Assembly: GCF_017876675.1 (NCBI RefSeq)
Contig: NZ_JAGIOI010000001.1
Coordinates: 2,790,001-2,854,000 of the forward strand
Source of the DNA: Arthrobacter stackebrandtii
Lineage (GTDB): Bacteria > Actinomycetota > Actinomycetes > Actinomycetales > Micrococcaceae
Length of the DNA stretch: 64,000 nucleotides
Direction of reading: 5' to 3'
Under the pieces are notes generated by a model, which worked only from the letters and a program-made list of their open reading frames with translations, made no database searches and was not told the DNA's origin. How positions within the stretch are numbered: the first letter of the stretch is position 1; each line of letters opens with the position of its first letter. A program made the position numbers and the translations under genes. Positions 16,413-24,871 of the stretch are shown here, one piece after another.

Positions 16413-18233
16413 CTAGAACGGCCAAAAGACAGGGACAAGGAAGACGGCAACCGCCAGGTAGAGGACCATGATGACGGCGCCGAACTTCCAGTAGTCCCCG
16501 AACTTGTAGCCGGCCGGGAGCATGATCATCATGTTGGCCGGGGTGGCGATGGGGGTCAGCAGTGCTGCGGACGAGGCCACGCTGACGCACATGAGCACCG
16601 TCAGTGGGGAGAGTCCCGCCTCCGTGGCCACGGACATCGAAATGGGGATGATGATCAGTGCCGTGGCCGTGTTGCTGATGAGTTGGCCCAGCACTGCCGT
16701 GACGACGAAGATGCCGGCGAGGAGCAGGTAGGGGCTGCCGCCGCCCGTGAGAGAGACGATGCCGTCGGCCAGCATTTTCGCCGTGCCGGTCTGCGTGATG
16801 GCGGCCGACAGCGGGATCATCCCTCCCACCAGGATCAGGGTCTGCCACGCCATGGAACGGTGCGCCTGGCCGATGGTCACCAACCGGGCCAGGACCATGG
16901 CCATGGCCGCCAGCAGGGCTGCAACGGCCGCGGGAACAATGTTGGTGGTCATCATGATGACCATCGCGGCCAGGATGGCCAATGCCGGAATGGCGCCGGG
17001 GCCCAGTGGCACGGTCTGGCGACGGATGGCATCGGGGGAGTCCACCAGCAGCACATCCGCATCCAGCGTGTGCTTGTCGAGCGCACCCCAGCTGCCCTGC
17101 AGGAGGAGCGTGTCGCCTGACTTGACCTCGGTGGGTGCCGCCGCCAAGGAGGTGCCGCCCGCTGCCTTGCCGGCCCGCTGGTGGGCAAGCACCACGAGGG
17201 AACCGCTTTCGGTCACCATGCCGGGATAAACACTTGTTCCGATTAGGTTGGAGCGCGGTGCCACAAGCACTTCCGCCACGCCAAAGGACTTGCTGACGAG
17301 TCCGCAGGCGATGCCACCTTCGCCGGTGGCCTCCACGGTCATCTCATGCTCAACTGCGAAATCCGCAATGTCCGAGGCTGTTCCGCGGACCACCAGGTAG
17401 TTTCCGGCGTCAAGCGTGTCTTCGGTCAGTGGCTTGCCAGAGGCGCTTTGGACGCTGATCAGGTGGACCTGCCCCCGGACCGCCGGCAGTACTCCGGCAA
17501 TCGTGTGCCCTGCGTGGCTGCTGGCTGGCGGAATATGCAGGCGGGCAAGTTCATGCTCGTCGGGCCAGTAGTGGCTCAAGAGGACACGTGGATGGTTGCT
17601 GAGGTCCTTGGGCACGGACTCGGGAACCCTTTTCGGCAGCAGCTTCGGACCCAGGTAAATGGCAATCAAGACGGTGCCGAGGAGCAGCGGAAGCCCCACC
17701 ATGCCGAACTCAAAAAATCCAATGTTCTCCCCTGAATCAATCGCCGCCTCAAGGATGAGGATGTTGACGGGGGAGCCGGTTAACACCAGCAATGATCCTG
17801 CGTGGGCCGCAAAGGCCATGGGCATGAGCAGCTGGCCGGGTTCTCTTCCCAGGCGCACTGCCAGCACCACCACCATCGGCAGCAGGGCTGCCACTGCCCC
17901 ATTCACGCTGATCACGGCCGTCAGCAGTGCGGTAAACAGCATGATCAGGGCAATGAGCCGGGGTCGGCTGTCACCGGCAAAGCGCACCAACAGCCCGCCT
18001 ATCCAGGTGGTGATTCCGGCGGCATCGATGGCCTCCGCAACAACAAACAGCGCGGCGATGAGGACGACTGTCTGGGAACCGAAGCCTGAAAAGGTCTCGT
18101 CGATGGTGACAATGCCGGTGGCAAAGAGCAGCAGGGCCACCCCGATTGCCACGATTTCAACGGGAATCTTGTTCCAGACAAATACGGCAACAGTGGCTGC
18201 CAGGATCAAGAGCATCAATGTTGATTCAGCCAT
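16413..18233 (-). CDS. SLC13/DASS-family anion permease with TrkA-C domains
   Basis: A 606-residue membrane protein with about five helices in the first 190 residues, a soluble middle (about 200-400) carrying two RCK/TrkA-C-like segments (HLISVQSASGKPLTEDTLDAGNYLVV and a second after EVLVAPRSNLIGTSV), and a second helical half to the C-terminus. This split-permease layout is typical of SLC13 relatives that import sulfate, carboxylates or other anions with Na+ or H+. The SxT-type motifs TGSPVN and PIATPANMM fall at the expected places. It is the last gene of a probable abgT-pepA-permease operon; substrate unknown. Confidence 0.85.
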   Translation of the reverse strand: MAESTLMLLILAATVAVFVWNKIPVEIVAIGVALLLFATGIVTIDETFSGFGSQTVVLIAALFVVAEAIDAAGITTWIGGLLVRFAGDSRPRLIALIMLFTALLTAVISVNGAVAALLPMVVVLAVRLGREPGQLLMPMAFAAHAGSLLVLTGSPVNILILEAAIDSGENIGFFEFGMVGLPLLLGTVLIAIYLGPKLLPKRVPESVPKDLSNHPRVLLSHYWPDEHELARLHIPPASSHAGHTIAGVLPAVRGQVHLISVQSASGKPLTEDTLDAGNYLVVRGTASDIADFAVEHEMTVEATGEGGIACGLVSKSFGVAEVLVAPRSNLIGTSVYPGMVTESGSLVVLAHQRAGKAAGGTSLAAAPTEVKSGDTLLLQGSWGALDKHTLDADVLLVDSPDAIRRQTVPLGPGAIPALAILAAMVIMMTTNIVPAAVAALLAAMAMVLARLVTIGQAHRSMAWQTLILVGGMIPLSAAITQTGTAKMLADGIVSLTGGGSPYLLLAGIFVVTAVLGQLISNTATALIIIPISMSVATEAGLSPLTVLMCVSVASSAALLTPIATPANMMIMLPAGYKFGDYWKFGAVIMVLYLAVAVFLVPVFWPF

Positions 18234-18305
18234 TGCCGCACTCCTGCAACCGGTCCCCGGGCCGGCACCCCCGGATGGTCGCCATGGCAGTGTCCATGGA
18301 TTTGG

Positions 18306-19799
18306 TCAGCCGGCGGTGGGGGCGCGGAACCCGAGAGCCAGTTCCGCCAGCAGCCGGGTGCCGAAGGCCGTGGGGCCGCGCGGAATCCACCTGCTGGACG
18401 CCGGCGCCTGTGCCGTCCCGGCGATATCGATGTGGGCCCATGGCTTTCCCGCGACAAATTCCTGCAGGAAAAGCCCTGCAGTGATGGATCCGGCGTTCAC
18501 GCCGCCAATGTTTTTGATGTCGGCAATGTCCGAGTCGAGCTCGGCGCGCAGGCCCGGCGGCAGCGGCAGGCGCCACACGGGTTCGTCTGTGGCCGCGGCG
18601 GCGGCCTCAACCTGTGCCAGAATGCCTTCGTTGTTGCCCATCAGACCGGCAATTTCCGTACCGAAGGTGCGCAGGCAGGCTCCCGTCAGCGTGGCAATGT
18701 CCACGATGGCGTCCGCCCCTGCCTCGACTGCCAGCACGAGCGCATCCGACATGACCAGTCGGCCCTCGGCGTCGGTGTTTAGCACCTCGACGGTCTTGCC
18801 GCCGCGGGTGACCAACACGTCACCGAGCTGCATGGCGGATCCGGAAGGCATGTTGTCCGTGCACATGAGGAATGCCGTGACCTGGGCAGGGCAGCCGAGG
18901 GTGGCGAGCGTCGTCATCGCCCCGAGAATATCGGCAGCACCCGTCATGTCGTTTTTCATCTGGGAGTGCGAGAGGTCCCCGGGCTTGAGGCTGATGCCGC
19001 CGGAGTCGTACATGATGCCCTTGCCCACGAGTGCCAGATGCCCGGTTGATTTGCCGGTGGGCCGGTAGCGCATCACGATCATGCGTGGCGGCTCCACCGA
19101 GCCCTTGTTCACGCCCAGCAGCCCGCCGCAGCCTAGCTCCACCAATGCTTCCTTGTCGAAAACCTCAACATCAAAGTCGAATTCCGCACTAAGGGACACG
19201 GCGACTTCCGCCATCCGGGTTGCCGTCAGCATCCCGGCCGGGGCTGTGGCCAGGTCGCGTGCCAGCATGGCGGCGCGTGCCGTAACTCGGCCGCGGTCCG
19301 CCCCCGCCTGAGCGGCGGCGGCGTCAGCGCTGTCGACGACGAGCAGAATTTCCTCGACAGGAACACTCGCCGCGGGTGTGGTCCGCAGGTCAAAGCGGTA
19401 GCGGGCCAGCATGATTCCTTCGACAACAGCGGCCGCAGCCGCTCCCGCAGCCACTGTGGTCAGGCCTCCCAGCTGAAATGCCAGCCGCCGTGAGGTTGAG
19501 GTGGCCAAGGCAAAGGCGGCAGCCGCGTTGCGCAGCCCGGCCGCATCGAGGGAACCGGCGTCGCCGACACCGGTGGCGACTACCGTGACAGGCACTTTGG
19601 GCAGTGTGAGGACGGAGCCGATCTTGGCGGTGAAGCCCGCCCGTGACAGGGCCTCAGCGTCAAAACCGATGGATTCGTGGGCAGGCAGCCCGGTCAGCAC
19701 CGGAACGCCAATGGCGTCGACGTCCGGGGAATCGCTGCTGATCACGTGGACCGTGAATGGTGCTGTATGGGTGGGAATGACGTTGGCTGTGGGGGTCAT
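18306..19799 (-). CDS. pepA: Leucyl aminopeptidase (M17 family)
   Basis: A 497-residue M17 aminopeptidase. The N-terminal macro-like domain (about 1-170) is followed by the catalytic domain with dimetal ligands in GKGIMYDSGGISLKP, MKNDMTGAAD and the signature NTDAEGRL. The enzyme removes N-terminal residues from peptides in the cytoplasm and usually forms hexamers. It is 54 bases downstream of an AbgT transporter gene, so dipeptides or aminobenzoyl-glutamate brought in by AbgT are plausible substrates (inference). Confidence 0.93.
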   Translation of the reverse strand: MTPTANVIPTHTAPFTVHVISSDSPDVDAIGVPVLTGLPAHESIGFDAEALSRAGFTAKIGSVLTLPKVPVTVVATGVGDAGSLDAAGLRNAAAAFALATSTSRRLAFQLGGLTTVAAGAAAAAVVEGIMLARYRFDLRTTPAASVPVEEILLVVDSADAAAAQAGADRGRVTARAAMLARDLATAPAGMLTATRMAEVAVSLSAEFDFDVEVFDKEALVELGCGGLLGVNKGSVEPPRMIVMRYRPTGKSTGHLALVGKGIMYDSGGISLKPGDLSHSQMKNDMTGAADILGAMTTLATLGCPAQVTAFLMCTDNMPSGSAMQLGDVLVTRGGKTVEVLNTDAEGRLVMSDALVLAVEAGADAIVDIATLTGACLRTFGTEIAGLMGNNEGILAQVEAAAAATDEPVWRLPLPPGLRAELDSDIADIKNIGGVNAGSITAGLFLQEFVAGKPWAHIDIAGTAQAPASSRWIPRGPTAFGTRLLAELALGFRAPTAG

Positions 19800-19853
19800 G
19801 GGGCGAGCCTTTCAAGGTGTTCGGACAGGGAATCACGGGCTGCGTTCGAGAGG

Positions 19854-21548
19854 TCACATGGAGACAGGTGCGCCGGGGCCCCAGGGGATGCCCAGCAGGA
19901 ACCACGCTGTGAAGAGCGCAGTCCAAGCGACCAGGATCCACATGGCGTAGGGAATCATCAGGGCAATCACGGTGCCGATCCCGGCGTCCTTCTTGTATCG
20001 CTGGGCGATTGTCACGATGAAGGGCAGGTAGACCATGAGGGGCGTGAGCACGTTCATGGGCGAGTCGCCAACCCGGTAGGCGGCCAACAATGTCTGCGGC
20101 GCGACGTCGAGTGAGGCGAAAATTGGCAGGAAAATGGGGGCGAAGATGGCCCACTTTGGCACCAACCCCGGCAGGATGATGTCCAGTATGAATATCACCA
20201 GGATGAAGGCGATCAACAACAGCACCGGAGGAATACTGGCCTGTTCGAGGAGTTGGGCCGCTTCAACGGCGGCGACCGTGGGCAGGTTGGTCCAGTTGAA
20301 GAGGGCGATGAACTGCGAGATCATCAGGAACATGATGAGCAGCCCGCCGAGGCTGCCGAACGTCTTGGCAATTGCCCCGACCACTTCGTCACCGCCACGC
20401 AGGGTCTTTGCGCCCATGCCGTAGAAAATGCCGCAGACGAGGAATGCCAGCGAGATGATGAAGATCAGGCTTGCCATGAACGGTGTGGCCCCGATCAGCT
20501 GACCAGTTTCCGTGTCGCGCAAGGGAGCGCCCGGCGGCAGGGAGATGGCGAGGATGACGGCCGCCACCGCGACGAAGGACCAGAGGGCGAATTTCAGGCC
20601 ACGGGCCTCAGCCGCCGCATCAAATTCCTCGTCCGAGTTAGTCGCCAGGGGATCAGACATCTCATACTTGCCAAGGCGCGGCTCCACGATTCTTGTGGTG
20701 ACCAAAACAGCCACAAGTGTCAGGACGATCGACGCGACGATGCTGAAGTAGAAGTTGGCTGTGACTGAGAGAGGTGCCGCGCCAATGTTCCCGAGCGCTT
20801 CATTGGTGATCTCCGTCATCATGGAGTCGGACGGTGTGATGAGCAGGTTGACACCGAATATGGCGCCCACACCTGCGAAAGCTGCCGCCATGCCGGCCAG
20901 CGGGTGTCTGCCGACAGAAAGGAACGCTGCAGCTGAGAGCGGGATCAAGATCAAATACCCGGCATCGGAGGCAACCGAAGACAGCACACCGACGAAGATC
21001 AGGATGAAAGCCAGTGACCAGCGCGGGGCAATATTGACGATTTTTCGAATCAGGGCGGCCATCAGTCCGGCATGTTCGGCTACGCCAACACCTGCCATGG
21101 CGACCAGTACGACCGCGACCACACTGAACGCCGCAAAGTTGTCCACGAACGAAGAGAAGAAGACCTGAATACCGTCGGCTGAGAGCAGGTTGTGGACGGC
21201 GAATGTTTGTTCGCTCACCGTATAGTCCGGAAGGCTGACTGCTTGGCCGGTTGAGGTGTCAAACGGCACGAGCGTGCCGCCGAAGGCGTCGTTGAGATGC
21301 TGGAGCTGTTCTGTCGGGACCGGCGTCATTACTGTGTCGGTGACCTTGACGTTGGCCCATGACAAGATGGCCGACAGGACAGCGACGAGTCCTATCAGGT
21401 AGACGAACATGATGGTTGGGTTCGGTATTCGATTGCCCAAACGTTCAATTGCATTGAGAAAACGGCCGGATTCGGGGCTGCTGCCTGAATCTTTGACGTT
21501 GGCCGATTTGTCCTTCTTGGCCGTGTTCTTTCCCCCACCTGCTGACAC
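19854..21548 (-). CDS. abgT: AbgT-family transporter (p-aminobenzoyl-glutamate type)
   Basis: A 564-residue membrane protein with a charged 30-residue N-terminal tail and about ten to twelve helices. The segment NRIPNPTIMFVYLIGLVAVLS is characteristic of AbgT, as are the re-entrant region NLLITPSDSMM and the C-terminal PMNVLTPLMVYLPFI. Known relatives import p-aminobenzoyl-glutamate or export sulfonamides by the proton gradient. GTG 21548 is preceded by CAGGAGCG. First gene of the probable operon with pepA and the SLC13 permease. An inverted repeat lies 23 bases upstream and may be its operator. Confidence 0.9.
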   Translation of the reverse strand: MSAGGGKNTAKKDKSANVKDSGSSPESGRFLNAIERLGNRIPNPTIMFVYLIGLVAVLSAILSWANVKVTDTVMTPVPTEQLQHLNDAFGGTLVPFDTSTGQAVSLPDYTVSEQTFAVHNLLSADGIQVFFSSFVDNFAAFSVVAVVLVAMAGVGVAEHAGLMAALIRKIVNIAPRWSLAFILIFVGVLSSVASDAGYLILIPLSAAAFLSVGRHPLAGMAAAFAGVGAIFGVNLLITPSDSMMTEITNEALGNIGAAPLSVTANFYFSIVASIVLTLVAVLVTTRIVEPRLGKYEMSDPLATNSDEEFDAAAEARGLKFALWSFVAVAAVILAISLPPGAPLRDTETGQLIGATPFMASLIFIISLAFLVCGIFYGMGAKTLRGGDEVVGAIAKTFGSLGGLLIMFLMISQFIALFNWTNLPTVAAVEAAQLLEQASIPPVLLLIAFILVIFILDIILPGLVPKWAIFAPIFLPIFASLDVAPQTLLAAYRVGDSPMNVLTPLMVYLPFIVTIAQRYKKDAGIGTVIALMIPYAMWILVAWTALFTAWFLLGIPWGPGAPVSM

Positions 21549-21570
21549 GGAGCGCTCCTGACATTATTTA

Positions 21571-21592
21571 GGCACTTTTGATATTAGGTGCC
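21571..21592. promoter_or_regulatory. Imperfect inverted repeat upstream of abgT, possible operator
   Basis: GGCAC and GTGCC arms with a further symmetric T...A and AT centre span 22 bases, 23 bases before the abgT start. The region is much more AT-rich than its surroundings, as promoters in this genome would be. No regulator gene is adjacent. Confidence 0.4.
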
Positions 21593-21974
21593 ATTTGATT
21601 TTTTGGGCCTTGTGTTTGTCAGTCTAAGAGTGTCGATGGCCGTCCACAAGGGTTTCTGTAATGATTCCCCAGATGACGTACAGAGGCTGCTATCGTGACG
21701 AAATGTTCAAACCGCTTGCCGGGCTCCGGGCTGAGGGCTCGGTGGGCAGTGGCGTGTGGACTGGTTACCGCATGTTTCAACAGGGCCTTGCCGATTTTAT
21801 GCGTAAAACTCATTTCCCGCGGATGCCCAAGGGGATGATCAATATATATTTTGGCTTCAAAGAATTATTCAGAAGCGCGCCGGTATATAGTGCACTTTTC
21901 CTAACTGCTGTCATATTCGAACCTCAGGCCTCAGGTCGTGGCGGCCTGGGAAGGCGCCGCCCGCCGTCGGGCAT
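21593..21974. other. AT-rich intergenic stretch without a supported gene
   Basis: Between abgT and the AI-2E-family gene. The part from about 21595 to 21900 is noticeably A/T-rich (for example around 21840-21860 and 21885-21920). Short open frames exist on both strands (such as 21619-21813 minus) but none has a ribosome binding site or a recognisable sequence. It may be a degraded gene or imported DNA. Confidence 0.5.
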
Positions 21975-22000
21975 GAAAAGGCTGTTTCCTGTGAAACAGT
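21975..22000 (-). terminator. Terminator after the AI-2E-family gene
   Basis: On the minus strand CTGTTTC and GAAACAG form a seven-base stem with a four-base loop, followed by CCTTTTC, just past the stop at 22008. Confidence 0.7.
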
Positions 22001-22007
22001 GGCGGTG

Positions 22008-23141
22008 TCAGTCCTTTGCGGCCCTGGCGGGTTTGGCGGCCTTGGCTTTCGCGCGTTGATCCGCGAGCATGGCCTTGGATTCGCCGATGTCGCCAATGAA
22101 CGGCTTGAGCCAGGCGGACTGCGGGTGGGAGTCAACCAGGATGGCCCGGGCGAACAGTGACAGCGGCACGGCCATGAGGGCGCCAAGCGGGCCCAGCAGC
22201 GCCGACCAGAAAATGACGGAGAGGAACGTCAACGTCATGTTCAGGTTGACCGTGCCGGAGACGAACTTGGGCTGGATGACCGACTGGATCAGGGAATTGA
22301 TGACGCCGTAGAAGGCCACGACGCCGATGAAGGTGGGCAGTCCGCCGGCGAGCAGGGCCATGATGGCGGCCGGGACCAGCGAAATCCAAAAGCCGATGAA
22401 CGGAATGAAACCGCACACGAAGGACAACAACGCCCACAGCCCGGCGCCGGGGACGTCCAGGACCACCAGCAGGATGAGGTTCAGCGTGGCCACGATGGCG
22501 CCAAAGACCGTGGTCATGACCATGAAGGAGCGGGACAGCTTGGCGAAGTTGGCCAGGGCATCAACGACAGGTGCACGCTTTTCCTTCACGACCGCCATGA
22601 TCGTGGGGTAGTACGTGGCGTCGATCCCCATGAACATGACCAGCAGCAGCAGGAAAATGACGCCCGAGCCGATGTTCATGGCGCTGCCGAGCAAGTTGAA
22701 GACGGTGTCGAACAGGAACTGCAGGTCGATTGAATCCACGATGGCGCGGACCTGGTCATCTCCGATGCCCAGGGTGTCGTGCAGGAACACGCGCAGGTCG
22801 GAGCGCAGCACGGCTATCTGCGGAGTGTATTGCGGCAGAAGCCGTGTGAGCTGGACGGCGGAGACCCACAGCGCGGCGACCAACGCGGCGACCATGGCAT
22901 AGACGGAGAGGATGGTGGCCAGCCCGGCCAGGACGGATGGAACTCCGCGGGCCATGAGCCGCTGCTTGACGGGGTGGACGCAAATCGTCAGGACAAGGGC
23001 CAGGAACACCGGCCCCACGATGGAAGAAATGCGGCTGATGCCGATCAGGACAACAACGGCCGCCATGAGGCTCATCAGCACCCTGGTCCCTGAGGATCCG
23101 GTGCCCGGCTCTTGTTGAGGGTTGGTCGCTGCTGCGTTCAT
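22008..23141 (-). CDS. AI-2E family transporter (PerM/YdiK/TqsA type)
   Basis: A 377-residue membrane protein with about eight helices: two near the N-terminus, one at about 60-90, then after a soluble stretch (about 110-150) the remainder. The segment FIPFIGFWISLVPAAIMAL and the conserved PKFVSGTVNLNMTLTFLSV are typical of the PF01594 family. Members have been linked to AI-2 or ion/peptide export, but roles vary. A basic Ala/Lys tail ends the protein. ATG 23141 is preferred; an in-frame ATG at 23171 would add ten residues. Single gene with its own terminator. Confidence 0.88.
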   Translation of the reverse strand: MNAAATNPQQEPGTGSSGTRVLMSLMAAVVVLIGISRISSIVGPVFLALVLTICVHPVKQRLMARGVPSVLAGLATILSVYAMVAALVAALWVSAVQLTRLLPQYTPQIAVLRSDLRVFLHDTLGIGDDQVRAIVDSIDLQFLFDTVFNLLGSAMNIGSGVIFLLLLVMFMGIDATYYPTIMAVVKEKRAPVVDALANFAKLSRSFMVMTTVFGAIVATLNLILLVVLDVPGAGLWALLSFVCGFIPFIGFWISLVPAAIMALLAGGLPTFIGVVAFYGVINSLIQSVIQPKFVSGTVNLNMTLTFLSVIFWSALLGPLGALMAVPLSLFARAILVDSHPQSAWLKPFIGDIGESKAMLADQRAKAKAAKPARAAKD

Positions 23142-23199
23142 TGTGTGCCCGTTTCGCCTTTGCCGACCCATGCCCCAATGGCACTGCCTTGATACTATC

Positions 23200-23295
23200 C
23201 GGCGCCGTCACCTGGCAGATGCGATCGCGTTGCGGAAAAACTGGCAATTGCTGCGACAGCGTCGGGGAAAACGGGGTCAGAGGTGATGCCGCGTC
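23200..23295 (-). repeat. 32-bp repeat array 1 (three units, sense with the TetR gene)
   Basis: On the minus strand, units start at 23295, 23263 and 23231. Unit 1 is type B (GACGCGGCATCA), unit 2 type A (GACGCTGTCGCAGCAAT), unit 3 degraded (AACGCGATCGCA). Units 1 and 2 each carry a T run after the core. The array begins two bases after the TAG of the TetR gene. It shows that types A and B share one register and are variants of one repeat. Confidence 0.85.
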
Positions 23296-23296
23296 G

Positions 23297-23914
23297 CTAA
23301 GGGGTGGGGGATTCCGCAGCGATGATGGACTCCAGCTCGACGCACCAGGCGTCGAGCACCCAAGTGCGGCGGCCGGCGTCGTCTGTGAGGATGTTGGCAA
23401 GTCCGAGCCCGCGGCCAAGGTCAAGGGTTGCGGCGACGATCGCACGCAGCCGCGGATTGTCCCGGTTGATTTTCAGCAGCGTCGAGGCGAGCCGGAACGC
23501 CTCCCTGGCCACCACCTGCTCCAGCGGGATGACGTGCTCGCGCACCACGGGGTCAACGGCGGCGGCGTTCCACACCTGCAGCGCCGCCCGAAACAGCGGG
23601 CCGGTATACAGGCCGACGATGGATTCCAGCACTTCGCGCACCGGGACGGGGCCGTCGCCGTGGGCGGCGAGAGTGGCCTTGGCTTCATTCACGCGGGCCA
23701 CGGTCATGTGCTCTATGGCGGCCGTGAAGAGGTCGTCGCGGGTGGGGAAGTGGTGCTGTGCGGCGCCGCGCGACACTCCTGCGTGGGTGGCCACGGTGGT
23801 GACAGTGGTGTTGTTCCAGCCGGTCTCCGACAGCAGCGTGACGGCACTTTCCAACAGCCGTTCCCGCGTGGCACGGCTGCGGTCCTGCTGGGGTTCGATG
23901 ACTGTTCTGCTCAC
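23297..23914 (-). CDS. TetR-family transcriptional regulator of the AtuA-type operon
   Basis: A 205-residue repressor. The N-terminal helix-turn-helix reads TVTTVATHAGVSRGAAQHHFPTR from about residue 32, followed by an all-helical ligand-binding domain. GTG 23914 was selected because TACCGT lies six bases upstream, implying a leaderless mRNA; upstream in-frame codons run through the operator. It is divergent from the TIGR03084/AtuA operon, and the 18-bp palindrome between them covers the -35 regions of both promoters, so it most likely represses both itself and the operon until an acyl-CoA or terpenoid-like ligand binds (inference). Confidence 0.88.
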   Translation of the reverse strand: MSRTVIEPQQDRSRATRERLLESAVTLLSETGWNNTTVTTVATHAGVSRGAAQHHFPTRDDLFTAAIEHMTVARVNEAKATLAAHGDGPVPVREVLESIVGLYTGPLFRAALQVWNAAAVDPVVREHVIPLEQVVAREAFRLASTLLKINRDNPRLRAIVAATLDLGRGLGLANILTDDAGRRTWVLDAWCVELESIIAAESPTP

Positions 23915-23920
23915 ATCAGG

Positions 23921-23926
23921 ACGGTA
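23921..23926 (-). promoter_or_regulatory. -10 element for a leaderless TetR transcript
   Basis: TACCGT on the minus strand ends six bases before GTG 23914. Seventeen bases further upstream the -35 position (GCTTGC) falls inside the palindrome at 23942-23959. Confidence 0.45.
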
Positions 23927-23941
23927 GCACGAAATTGAAAC

Positions 23942-23959
23942 AAGCAAGCATGCTTGCTT
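23942..23959. promoter_or_regulatory. Perfect 18-bp palindrome, probable TetR operator
   Basis: AAGCAAGCATGCTTGCTT is a perfect palindrome midway between the divergent TetR and TIGR03084 genes. It includes the -35 hexamers for both directions, the position expected for a repressor that blocks both promoters. Confidence 0.85.
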
Positions 23960-23982
23960 TTTTATGATGCAGCTCACATACT
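23954..23982 (+). promoter_or_regulatory. Promoter of the AtuA-type operon
   Basis: TTGCTT (23954-23959), a 17-base spacer and CATACT (23977-23982) point right. The -35 is the right half of the palindrome, so bound repressor would exclude polymerase. Confidence 0.6.
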
Positions 23983-24022
23983 GGATCTAAATGTACTGCC
24001 CGGTAACAAAGGAGTTCAGCAA

Positions 24023-24871
24023 ATGGTGGATGTGGCGGACGTTCTTGCCGACTACGAGGGCGAAGCACAGGCGCTTGACGGGCTCGTTGCTGGCCTTCCT
24101 GCGGGGGACTGGGCGTTGGCAACGCCGGCACCCGGCTGGAGCATTGCCCACCAGATCGGCCACCTTGCCTGGACGGACGCTGTCGTCATCGATGCCGCGG
24201 CCGCAGCCAACGGTCAGCCCGCTGCGTTCACCTCACTCGTTGCCGGCATCGCGTCCGGGGCCGCCACGATCGACGGTGCCGCCGCGGAGTTGGCCGCCCT
24301 GCCACCGGCCGGGCTGCTGGAACGGTGGCGGGATGGACGACGCCGGATGGCGGCTTCCCTGCGCGAGGTCGCCCCGGGCGCCAAGCTCCCCTGGTTCGGC
24401 CCGCCCATGAGCCCGGCCTCGATGGCGACGGCGCGCATCATGGAGACCTGGGCGCACGGGCAGGACGTTGCCGATGCCCTGGGTGTTGTCCGTGAGCCAA
24501 CGGAGCGGCTGCGGCACATTGCCCACCTGGCCGTGCGCACCCGAAACTTTGCCTTCAAAACCAACCAGTTGGATGTTCCGGTGGAAGAATTCCGGGTTGA
24601 ACTGGAAGGCCCGGGCGGTGAAATCTGGACCTGGGGCCCCGAAGACGCTGCCGAAAAGGTCAGCGGCACTGCCGAGGAATTCTGCCTGCTTGCCACCCGC
24701 CGCCGGCACCGCGACGACCTCTCGCTCACGGCCGTGGGCGCAAATGCGGAGACGTGGCTGGACATTGTGCAGGCCTTCGCCGGACCACCCGGTGAAGGGC
24801 GCAAACCCGTCAATCCCCTCAATCCCGTCAACGAAACTGCCGCCCACGTCGCCGAAGGAACCTCCGCATGA
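24023..24871 (+). CDS. TIGR03084 family metal-binding protein (DinB/maleylpyruvate-isomerase-like)
   Basis: A 282-residue protein of the DinB-like fold. Metal-ligand positions appear as His in GWSIAHQIGHLAWTD (about 50) and in METWAHGQDVADALG (about 145), the usual spacing for mycothiol-dependent isomerase-like proteins. TIGR03084 members have no proven reaction but frequently precede AtuA-type genes in actinobacteria. AAAGGAG lies eight bases before ATG 24023. The stop overlaps the AtuA start (ATGA). First gene of the operon under the adjacent TetR repressor. Confidence 0.85.
   Translation: MVDVADVLADYEGEAQALDGLVAGLPAGDWALATPAPGWSIAHQIGHLAWTDAVVIDAAAAANGQPAAFTSLVAGIASGAATIDGAAAELAALPPAGLLERWRDGRRRMAASLREVAPGAKLPWFGPPMSPASMATARIMETWAHGQDVADALGVVREPTERLRHIAHLAVRTRNFAFKTNQLDVPVEEFRVELEGPGGEIWTWGPEDAAEKVSGTAEEFCLLATRRRHRDDLSLTAVGANAETWLDIVQAFAGPPGEGRKPVNPLNPVNETAAHVAEGTSA

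Noticed and set aside
21661-22059. 132-codon plus-strand frame
   Set aside because: Runs antisense into the AI-2E-family gene and across its terminator; no ribosome binding site or domain.
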